DNA from: a bacterium
GTDB taxonomy: Bacteria > Patescibacteria > Paceibacteria > UBA9973
Reading direction: 5' to 3'
Length of the DNA stretch: 5,306 bases
NCBI GenBank assembly: GCA_021813235.1
Contig: JAKALG010000070.1
Span: 1 to 5,306 of the forward strand
Below, piece after piece: positions 1 through 4,606 of this stretch (position 1 is its first letter; every line of letters starts with the position of its first letter). Made by a program: the position numbers and the translations under genes. The notes under the pieces were generated by a model. It had not been told where the DNA came from, did no database searches, and saw only the letters and a list, made by a program, of their open reading frames with translations.

Positions 1-1
1 A

Positions 2-640
2 AAACTCTCTGCTATCATTCTTGATTCTGGACAAGATCCTCCGATTTATACAAAAATTGTTATTGCGCTTTCAAACTTCTTTGTAAGTTATGGTTTTCTA
101 GTTCTTATTTTTTTAGTACTTGCAGGTGTGTGGCTCTGGAGACTTTCTAAAACAGAAAAAGGTAAAATTTATATTGATAAAATGCGTCTTTCTATCCCAG
201 CAGTAGGAAATCTTTACAGGAGGCTTTATCTTTCTAGAATTGCAGACAACATGGACACTATGCTTACTTCTGGTATCCCTATAGTTAGAGCTATTGATAT
301 TACCTCAGATGTCGTTGGTAGTAGGGTTTATAAAGAAATTTTAAAAGAAGTGGCAGATGGAGTGAAGTCTGGTCTTGCTTTTTCTGTTGCTTTTGAAAAA
401 CATGCAGAAGAGGTCCCAGGGATTATGATTCAAATGATAAAAGTGGGGGAGGAAACGGGTTCTTTAGGACAGATTTTGAAAACTTTGTCAGATTTTTATA
501 AAAAAGAAGTTGATGATGCTATTGATACTTTGGTTGGTTTGATCGAACCAGTCATGATTGTCGTTTTAGGCTTGGGAGTAGGTATACTCTTGGTCTCTGT
601 TTTGATGCCGATTTATAATCTTGCTGGGGGGATACAGTAA
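2..640 (+). CDS. pilC: Type IV pilus inner-membrane platform protein PilC (GspF family), C-terminal part
   Basis: The reading frame is open to the left edge of the window, so the gene starts upstream; 212 residues are visible against about 400 for the family. What remains is a transmembrane segment (roughly residues 27-45, ending in LAGVWLW) followed by the second GspF domain. That domain shows the usual marks: SRIADNMDTMLTSGIPIVRA, a short G..F..AFEK stretch, the MIKVGEETGSL block, and a final hydrophobic span preceded by EPVMIVVLG and followed by VLMPIYNLAGG. The GTG at 128 lies inside the transmembrane region and is not the real start. GspF/PilC proteins sit in the cytoplasmic membrane and link the assembly and retraction ATPases to pilin polymerisation. 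The downstream pilins and PilD agree with this role. The family call is very secure; the choice between pilus and type II secretion rests on context. Confidence 0.95.
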   Translation, partial: KLSAIILDSGQDPPIYTKIVIALSNFFVSYGFLVLIFLVLAGVWLWRLSKTEKGKIYIDKMRLSIPAVGNLYRRLYLSRIADNMDTMLTSGIPIVRAIDITSDVVGSRVYKEILKEVADGVKSGLAFSVAFEKHAEEVPGIMIQMIKVGEETGSLGQILKTLSDFYKKEVDDAIDTLVGLIEPVMIVVLGLGVGILLVSVLMPIYNLAGGIQ

Positions 641-647
641 AAAAGAC

Positions 648-656
648 TGTGGATAA
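648..656 (-). promoter_or_regulatory. Perfect DnaA-box 9-mer (TTATCCACA on the minus strand)
   Basis: The plus strand reads TGTGGATAA, an exact reverse complement of the strong DnaA box. It lies just after the pilC stop codon and overlaps the probable -35 region of the pilin 1 promoter. It is a single box with no cluster or AT-rich unwinding element that I can distinguish from the general AT background. It could be regulatory or chance. Confidence 0.3.
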
Positions 657-681
657 CTATCTTGCACTTATGTTATATAAT
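650..681 (+). promoter_or_regulatory. Probable promoter of pilin 1
   Basis: A TATATAAT stretch at 674-681 gives a good -10, preceded by TG at 671-672 as in extended -10 promoters. A 4/6 match to the -35 (TGGATA, 650-655) lies 18 bases upstream of TATATA. A TTGCAC at 662 is too close to serve as the -35 for this -10. The promoter would begin about 45 bases upstream of the pilin ATG, so pilin 1 could be transcribed separately from pilC, although no terminator separates the two genes. Confidence 0.5.
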
Positions 682-729
682 TAAATTATTAGAGTGAGTC
701 GAAATTTATTATTAAATAAGATTATAACT

Positions 730-1212
730 ATGAAAAGAATTAATTATAAAAAAGGTTTTACATTGATTGAACTTTTGGTTGTTGTTGCTATCATCGGTAT
801 CTTAGCTTCAGTTGTTTTAGCATCTTTAAATAGCGCTAGAACAAAAGGTTCTGATGCTGCTATAAAGGCTGCTATGAGTAATGCTCGTGCACAAGCTGAG
901 CTTTCTTATGATACAGCTCAATCATACACAGGTACTTGTGCTGCTATCAGACCTATGGTTTTGAATGCTTTACAAAAACTAAATTCAGCCGCAACAGCTG
1001 CTAACATAAACGAAGTTCTTACTACAGCTTATGTATATAGTAATGTAGGAACATCACCTGCTGCAACTTGTCATGAGACTTCAACTGCTTGGGCAGCAAT
1101 AGTTTCGTTGAAAGCTCCAGTAAATGCTGGTGCTGGTGGTTGGTGTGTTGATAGTACTGGTGCTTCAAAAGAATCAACAGCTCTTGCTGGAAGTGCAACT
1201 TCTTGTCCATAA
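730..1212 (+). CDS. Type IV major-pilin-like prepilin 1
   Basis: This is a 160-residue class III prepilin. I chose ATG 730 because it gives the compact basic leader MKRINYKKG, cut by PilD after Gly9; an in-frame GTG at 694 would add an untypical 12-residue extension and lies almost on the predicted promoter. Mature residue +1 is Phe and Glu at +5 (Glu14) is present, followed by the hydrophobic helix ending ASLNSAR. The globular domain (about 40-160) has four cysteines (70, 114, 139, 159) and a WCVDSTG motif near the C-terminus shared with pilin 2. After processing it would sit in the membrane and then polymerise into the pilus shaft. It has its own promoter and a strong terminator, which suggests high, independent expression. 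It carries no leader insertion and so serves as the empty-site reference for pilin 2. Calling it the major pilin is inference. Confidence 0.9.
   Translation: MKRINYKKGFTLIELLVVVAIIGILASVVLASLNSARTKGSDAAIKAAMSNARAQAELSYDTAQSYTGTCAAIRPMVLNALQKLNSAATAANINEVLTTAYVYSNVGTSPAATCHETSTAWAAIVSLKAPVNAGAGGWCVDSTGASKESTALAGSATSCP
757..841 (+). repeat. Near-identical N-terminal pilin segment, copy 1
   Basis: These 85 bases encode the PilD cleavage context and transmembrane helix. They match 1435-1519 at 84 of 85 positions; the single difference (T825 against C1503) is a synonymous serine change. Similarity at the DNA level drops sharply afterwards, although the proteins stay related. Confidence 0.9.
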
Positions 1213-1235
1213 TTTATTGGAAATTTCTTAAAAAC

Positions 1236-1274
1236 AAAGGCCATTCTGACTTAAAGTTAGGGTGGTTTTTGTTT
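1236..1274 (+). terminator. Intrinsic terminator after pilin 1
   Basis: Bases 1236-1251 pair with 1255-1270 to form a stem of up to 16 base pairs (several G-T wobbles) around a TAA loop. The descending arm ends in GGTGG followed by TTTTTGTTT. It lies 24 bases after the pilin 1 stop codon and upstream of the pilin 2 promoter, so it isolates pilin 1. The descending arm closely resembles that of the pilin 2 terminator. Confidence 0.88.
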
Positions 1275-1284
1275 GTGGATGTAT

Positions 1285-1314
1285 TTGCTTATACTTCCTG
1301 TTTATTGGTATAAT
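1285..1314 (+). promoter_or_regulatory. Promoter of pilin 2
   Basis: TTGCTT (1285-1290) and a perfect TATAAT (1309-1314) are 18 bases apart. TGG directly before the -10 makes an extended -10 (TGGTATAAT). Transcription would start near 1321, giving a leader of about 54 bases before the pilin 2 ATG. This is the best promoter in the window. Confidence 0.75.
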
Positions 1315-1327
1315 TAATATGTGTATG

Positions 1328-1348
1328 TTTAAAAGGCCGACTTTTTAA
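1328..1348 (+). other. Small hairpin in the predicted 5' leader of pilin 2
   Basis: TTAAAAG (1329-1335) and CTTTTTAA (1341-1348) are complementary, apart from one extra T, around a GCCGA loop. It lies between the predicted transcription start and the pilin 2 ATG. It is short and AT-rich, so it could be a weak mRNA-stabilising hairpin or chance. No Shine-Dalgarno sequence is visible in this leader. Confidence 0.3.
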
Positions 1349-1374
1349 TAAGAAACTATTTATATTTTTTGTTT

Positions 1375-1908
1375 ATGAAAAACTTTAAAAAAGGTTTTAC
1401 CCACCAAAATTTTAGAAATAAAATTTCAGGCGGGTTTACATTGATTGAACTTTTGGTTGTTGTTGCTATCATCGGTATCTTAGCTTCAGTTGTTTTAGCA
1501 TCCTTAAATAGCGCTAGAAGTAAAGGTGCAGATGCAGCTATAAAAGCAAATTTGGCGAATATACGTTCCCAGGCTGAACTTCTATATGACAAAAATGGGA
1601 GTTATGATATTGATACTACTCCTACGGCAGTTGCAAAAGGAACATGTACAGCAACTGCTAATAGTCTTTTTGCAGATCCATCAATCGCTGGTCAGATTGC
1701 TTCTGCCAAATCATCTTCAGGGGGATTTAGCTCCTGTGTTGTTGGTACATCTGCTAACTCTTGGGCGGCCATTGTTCAGTTAAAAGTAGATAATAAAACT
1801 GCTTGGTGTGTTGACAGCACAGGAATTTCTAAATTAGAAACAGACGCTGCTGCTTATACCCAAACTACACTTGACGGTGATATTACTGCATCTTTTGCTT
1901 GTCTATAG
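1375..1908 (+). CDS. Type IV major-pilin-like prepilin 2, with a palindromic insertion in its leader
   Basis: This is a 177-residue prepilin and a paralogue of pilin 1. I start it at ATG 1375; the TTG at 1369 adds only two residues. The leader is unusually long, MKNFKKGFTHQNFRNKISGG, with cleavage expected after Gly20, giving Phe +1 and Glu +5 (Glu25). Residues 8-20 are the translation of a 39-base palindromic insertion that is absent from pilin 1. The helix through ASLNSAR is identical to pilin 1, while the ectodomain is clearly diverged. It keeps four cysteines (91, 121, 145, 176), WAAIVQLK and WCVDSTG. The gene is monocistronic, with its own extended -10 promoter and terminator. It may be an alternative or second shaft subunit. 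Which pilin is the major one cannot be told from sequence. Confidence 0.9.
   Translation: MKNFKKGFTHQNFRNKISGGFTLIELLVVVAIIGILASVVLASLNSARSKGADAAIKANLANIRSQAELLYDKNGSYDIDTTPTAVAKGTCTATANSLFADPSIAGQIASAKSSSGGFSSCVVGTSANSWAAIVQLKVDNKTAWCVDSTGISKLETDAAAYTQTTLDGDITASFACL
1396..1434 (+). repeat. Palindromic in-frame insertion, family A, copy 1
   Basis: Pilin 1 gives the empty site. AAAAAAGGTTTTAC (748-761) matches 1387-1400, and the sequence from 757 onward matches 1435 onward, so TTTAC is present twice (1396-1400 and 1435-1439) around a 34-base core (1401-1434). The arms 1399-1413 and 1420-1435 are imperfect inverted repeats: ACCC/GGGT outer pairs, CC/GG, then AAATTTT/AAAATTT, around a 6-base loop. 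The insertion is 39 bases, so it stays in frame and encodes 13 residues of the cleavable leader. Confidence 0.85.
1435..1519 (+). repeat. Near-identical N-terminal pilin segment, copy 2
   Basis: This is the partner of 757-841, with 84 of 85 bases identical. It begins immediately after the palindromic insertion. Downstream codons for conserved residues such as WCVDSTG show many synonymous differences, so this block is younger or better homogenised than the rest of the pair. Confidence 0.9.
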
Positions 1909-1928
1909 TTAAATTAAGTAATTCTTGC

Positions 1929-1969
1929 AAAAAACCACCTTGAACTAAATTAGGGTGGTTTTTTGTTTT
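1929..1969 (+). terminator. Intrinsic terminator after pilin 2
   Basis: AAAAAACCACC (1929-1939) pairs perfectly with GGTGGTTTTTT (1954-1964), an 11-base-pair stem. The inner 14 bases can extend it weakly, and TTTTTTGTTTT follows. It sits 20 bases after the pilin 2 stop codon. The shared TTAGGGTGGTTTTT arm links it to the pilin 1 terminator. Confidence 0.9.
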
Positions 1970-1976
1970 ATATATA

Positions 1977-1985
1977 TGATATAAT
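1977..1985 (+). promoter_or_regulatory. Extended -10 promoter of the pilD operon
   Basis: TGATATAAT is a perfect extended -10 (TG at 1977-1978, TATAAT at 1980-1985). No good -35 is present: the bases 17 upstream (GGTTTT) belong to the terminator of pilin 2. The expected start of transcription, about seven bases on, falls at the ATG of pilD (1992), so the mRNA may be leaderless. Confidence 0.6.
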
Positions 1986-1991
1986 TATTTT

Positions 1992-2783
1992 ATGATTTCC
2001 ATTCTTACAATTCTTTTCTTTATCTTGGGGCTTATTATTGGAAGTTTTTTGAATGTCGTTATTTTTAGATTTAATTCCGGACGTTCTTTTAAAGGGAGGA
2101 GTGGTTGTATGACTTGTCAAAATCAACTTTCTTGGTATGAGCTCTTTCCTGTGCTCAGTTTTCTTTTTCTCGGAGGAAGATGTAAAAATTGTAAAGCGAA
2201 AATATCGATTCAATATCCATTAGTTGAACTTGCTTCTGGTTTAATTTTTGCTCTATTGTTCTTAAAATTTCAGGATCTTTTTTTTGTAGATACATTTGTT
2301 TTTTCTATTTCTTATGCTTATTATGTCACGATGTTTTCTATTCTTTTAGTCATTGCAGTTTATGACCTTCGTCACAAAATAATTCCTGATATGCTTTCTC
2401 TTATTTTTGCTATCATTACCTTTGTTGGTTTATTTTTCTTTAATGATTATGGTTTATACCCTCACATTCCAACTGTTTTAGAATTTTTATCTGGAGCATT
2501 ACTCGCTTTGCCTTTTGCTTTTATCTGGCTTATTTCAAGAGGCGCTTGGATGGGTCTTGGAGATGCGAAACTTGCTGTAGGCTTAGGCTGGCTTATTGGT
2601 TATAGCAGGATTCTTTCTGGAGCAGTGATGGCTTTCTGGTCGGGTGCAATAATAGGTCTTGTCCTTATAATTTTTTCCAAAAAACATGGGATGAAAAGCG
2701 AGATTCCATTTGCTCCCTTTTTAGTGTTAGGCGCATTAATTGCTTTTATTTTTGAATTGCATCTTTTTCCAGTTGGTTTCTAA
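1992..2783 (+). CDS. pilD: Prepilin peptidase / N-methyltransferase PilD (GspO family, A24)
   Basis: This 263-residue polytopic membrane protein removes the leaders of type IV prepilins after glycine and is expected to methylate the new N-terminus. Visible features in order are GSFLNVVIFR in the first membrane helix, then a cytoplasmic loop with two zinc-binding pairs, CMTC (Cys39, Cys42) and CKNC (Cys64, Cys67). These are followed by SIQYPLVEL and two active-site aspartates: Asp125 in AVYDLRHKIIPD and Asp191 in the GLGD motif followed by AKL. EIPFAPFL lies near the C-terminus. The length is normal and all key residues are present, so it should be active in both functions. It is the first gene of the minor-pilin operon, with the next gene 6 bases downstream. 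Its substrates are the six prepilins encoded in this window. The start at ATG 1992 fits the first helix and a possible leaderless transcript. Confidence 0.97.
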   Translation: MISILTILFFILGLIIGSFLNVVIFRFNSGRSFKGRSGCMTCQNQLSWYELFPVLSFLFLGGRCKNCKAKISIQYPLVELASGLIFALLFLKFQDLFFVDTFVFSISYAYYVTMFSILLVIAVYDLRHKIIPDMLSLIFAIITFVGLFFFNDYGLYPHIPTVLEFLSGALLALPFAFIWLISRGAWMGLGDAKLAVGLGWLIGYSRILSGAVMAFWSGAIIGLVLIIFSKKHGMKSEIPFAPFLVLGALIAFIFELHLFPVGF

Positions 2784-2789
2784 TAAAAA

Positions 2790-3377
2790 ATGACAAAAAA
2801 ATTTCGTAATTATAACAAGGGAATGACTTATGTAGAACTTATTGTGGTTTTGAGTATTTTTTCTGTGATGACCTCTATTGTTCTTTTTAACTACAATGCC
2901 TTTGAGGCAAATGTAAACATAAAAATTTTAGCAAATGATATTGCCTCAAAAATTGTTGAAGCACAAAAAGATTCTGTTTCAGGTAAATTTAATACGAATG
3001 CTCCTCTTAATTGGAAACCATCTTATGGTGTTTATTTTGATATTTCTAATAACAAAAATTTCATTTATTTTGCTGACCTTGTTCAAAATCATTCATATGA
3101 TTCTTCTGCTTGTGGTGGTGGAGGGGAGTGCTTAGATAGTATTAATATAACCAAAGGGAATTATATTTCTAGGATAGATAGTTATCTGGGTGCTACTGCC
3201 ACTCCAATCACAAATCCTTTATCCATCACCTTTAAAAGGCCAGATTCTAGTGCTATTTTTAGCTCTAATGGAGTATTATTAACTGGCTTTAATTATATTC
3301 AAATAACCATCTCTTCTCCTCAACCAGCCAGCTCAACAATAAAAGTATATCCCTCAGGAAGAATTCAAATTAATTAA
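2790..3377 (+). CDS. Minor pseudopilin, GspH/FimT-like
   Basis: This 195-residue prepilin has leader MTKKFRNYNKG, cleavage after Gly11, Met at +1 and Glu at +5 (Glu16), then the hydrophobic helix VELIVVLSIFSVMTSIVLF. The first segment after the helix (ILANDIASKIVEAQKDSVS) resembles the start of GspH/FimT proteins, which are low-abundance subunits helping to start pilus assembly at the tip. The rest is a Ser/Thr/Asn-rich ectodomain with two cysteines in a CGGGGEC motif (a likely disulfide) and no recognisable catalytic residues. It starts 6 bases after pilD and ends flush against the next ATG, so the genes are probably translationally coupled. The prepilin call is firm; the GspH/FimT subtype is inferred from the N-terminal third and from gene order. 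Confidence 0.85.
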   Translation: MTKKFRNYNKGMTYVELIVVLSIFSVMTSIVLFNYNAFEANVNIKILANDIASKIVEAQKDSVSGKFNTNAPLNWKPSYGVYFDISNNKNFIYFADLVQNHSYDSSACGGGGECLDSINITKGNYISRIDSYLGATATPITNPLSITFKRPDSSAIFSSNGVLLTGFNYIQITISSPQPASSTIKVYPSGRIQIN

Positions 3378-3995
3378 ATGCAAAAAATAAATTTACAAAA
3401 AAATAAAGGGTTTACCCACCAAAATTTTCAAAAGAAAATTTCAGGCGGATTTACAATTATAGAAACAATGATAGCAATTTCTATTTTTTTGGTAGTTGTT
3501 GCTGTCGGCATGGGATCTTTGTTGAACACAACATTACTTCATAGAAAATCTCAAGATATGCGTTCCATTATGGATAATTTGAGTTTCATTACAGAAGATA
3601 TGTCTAAAAATTTACGAACAGGATATAGTTTTCATTGTAGTAATGATTTATCTAACTTGGGTAGCCCTTTGAGTTGTGCAAATGGAAAAGTGATAGCATT
3701 TAAATCTGTTTTAGGAGATCAATGGGTTTATAAAATTGAATCCCTCGATGGCGGAGTCACTTATAATTTAAGCAAATCTGTTAATGGTGGAGCAACTTGG
3801 ACTCAGTTAAATCCCAGTGAAATAAATTTTGGTGGGTTTTCTAGTTTTTCTGTAACAGGAGCTGAAGCACCACCAGGAAATACACTTCAACCATTCGCAA
3901 CGATTAGATTAAATGGGTCAATAACTTCTGAAAATAATGTTGTTACACCTTTTTCATTACAAACGAGTGTCTCTCAAAGGTTAGTAGATATTTAA
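3378..3995 (+). CDS. Minor pseudopilin, PilW/GspJ-like, with a palindromic insertion in its leader
   Basis: This 205-residue prepilin has its ATG directly following the TAA of the previous gene. The leader is long, ending KISGG, with cleavage after Gly24, Phe at +1 and Glu at +5 (Glu29) in FTIIETMIAIS. Residues 12-24 come from a second copy of the same 39-base palindromic element seen in pilin 2, at the same point of the leader. After the helix, FITEDMSKNLRTGYSFHC is typical of PilW/GspJ-like minor pilins. The ectodomain has two cysteines and is rich in Gly, Ser and Asn; an internal GGVTYN / GGATWT stretch looks like two short beta turns. The likely role is in the tip or priming complex together with its neighbours. 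The prepilin assignment is firm and the subtype moderate. Confidence 0.87.
   Translation: MQKINLQKNKGFTHQNFQKKISGGFTIIETMIAISIFLVVVAVGMGSLLNTTLLHRKSQDMRSIMDNLSFITEDMSKNLRTGYSFHCSNDLSNLGSPLSCANGKVIAFKSVLGDQWVYKIESLDGGVTYNLSKSVNGGATWTQLNPSEINFGGFSSFSVTGAEAPPGNTLQPFATIRLNGSITSENNVVTPFSLQTSVSQRLVDI
3411..3449 (+). repeat. Palindromic in-frame insertion, family A, copy 2
   Basis: It is identical to 1396-1434 at 35 of 39 positions, with the differences mostly in the loop (3429-3434) plus the last base of the right arm. It is likewise bounded by TTTAC on both sides (3411-3415 and 3450-3454) and inserted at the same codon, immediately before the PilD cleavage site. The inverted-repeat arms are 3414-3428 and about 3435-3448. 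It contributes 13 residues (FTHQNF.. to ..ISGG). Confidence 0.85.
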
Positions 3996-4003
3996 TACCC
4001 AGT

Positions 4004-4606
4004 ATGATTTTACTAAATCAAATGATTAAAATTTTTAAACAAAAAAATAAAGCCTGCCATTCGAAGCCTTGGCGAAGCAGGGGATTTACATTAGTAGAAA
4101 CACTCATCGCTCTTTCTATTTTTTCTGTTTCAGTGGTAGCTTTAATGTCTTTTTTGTCTCAAGGCATTTCTAACACTGGTTATGCAAAAAAGAAAATGAT
4201 AGCTACTTATTTGGCGCAAGAAGGTGTAGAGTATCTTAGAAATATGCGTGACAGCTATGTTTTGTATAGCTCAACGACTGGTATAGATTGGAGTAATTTT
4301 AAAGCAAAATTGGCCCCATGTAATCCAGATGGGGAATGTGGTTTTGATGCTTCTCTTTCTGTTACTGATAATAATGCTATTTTTAAATGCTCACAACACT
4401 TTAATTTTTGTAAATTATTTTTAAGTAATGGAAATTATAATAGTACTTCTACAGGCAGTGATTCTGGTTTCACTCGTACTGTCTGGATGGATACAGCAGG
4501 TTTGGGTCAAGACGAAGTAAGAATTTCCTCCACAGTTTCTTGGACGCAGGGGACAACTCCATATAACATCACTTTAACAGAAAATATATTTAACTGGGTG
4601 GAATGA
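4004..4606 (+). CDS. Minor pseudopilin, PilV/GspI-like, with a hairpin insertion in its leader
   Basis: This prepilin is 200 residues from ATG 4004. An in-frame ATG at 4022 (Met7) would give a more typical basic leader beginning MIKIFKQKNK, and neither start has a Shine-Dalgarno sequence; I keep 4004 because it preserves the close operon spacing (8 bases), but 4022 is about as likely. Cleavage is after Gly27, with Phe +1 and Glu +5 (Glu32) in FTLVETLIALSIF. IATYLAQEGVEYLRNMRDS after the helix is characteristic of PilV/GspI-type minor pilins. The ectodomain has four cysteines (PCNPDGEC and KCSQHFNFC). Residues ACHSKPWRSR in the leader are encoded by a 30-base hairpin that differs from the family A element. 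The stop codon overlaps the next start (ATGA). Confidence 0.87.
   Translation: MILLNQMIKIFKQKNKACHSKPWRSRGFTLVETLIALSIFSVSVVALMSFLSQGISNTGYAKKKMIATYLAQEGVEYLRNMRDSYVLYSSTTGIDWSNFKAKLAPCNPDGECGFDASLSVTDNNAIFKCSQHFNFCKLFLSNGNYNSTSTGSDSGFTRTVWMDTAGLGQDEVRISSTVSWTQGTTPYNITLTENIFNWVE
4052..4081 (+). repeat. Palindromic in-frame insertion, family B
   Basis: CCTGC (4053-4057) pairs with GCAGG (4077-4081). Inside, TTCG (4060-4063) pairs with CGAA (4073-4076), and AAG/CTT can extend the inner stem; C4058 and A4059 bulge out. The 30-base block is GC-richer than its poly-A surroundings. Removing it restores an ordinary leader (KQKNK then GFTLVE). There is no obvious target duplication and no empty-site paralogue here, so insertion is inferred. 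Confidence 0.6.

Noticed and set aside
1..640. Complete type II secretion locus instead of a pilus
   Set aside because: No outer-membrane secretin or GspC/L/M genes are visible. PilC/GspF and the pseudopilins fit both systems, but two tandem pilins with WCVDSTG ectodomains plus PilX/PilV/PilW-like genes fit a pilus better; the rest of the locus is outside the window.
694..729. Upstream GTG start for pilin 1 (and TTG 1369 for pilin 2)
   Set aside because: The extensions give untypical leaders; ATG 730 and ATG 1375 give the short basic N-termini normal for prepilins.
1022..1210. Open frame on the minus strand inside pilin 1
   Set aside because: It is antisense to a well-supported prepilin, has low-complexity His/Gln/Leu-rich content, and shows no recognisable domain or start signal.
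1356..2213. Minus-strand open frames opposite pilin 2 (1356-1592) and pilD (1968-2213)
   Set aside because: They are mirror frames of conserved genes with no family resemblance and no promoter or operon context.
1586..3135. Plus-strand out-of-frame ORFs at 1586-1783 and 2935-3135
   Set aside because: Both overlap strong prepilin genes in another frame and have Leu/Ile/Gln-rich translations typical of shifted AT-rich coding sequence.
1396..3449. CRISPR-like repeat interpretation of the repeated 39-base sequences
   Set aside because: There are only two copies, about 2 kb apart, each inside a coding frame and without spacers of regular length.
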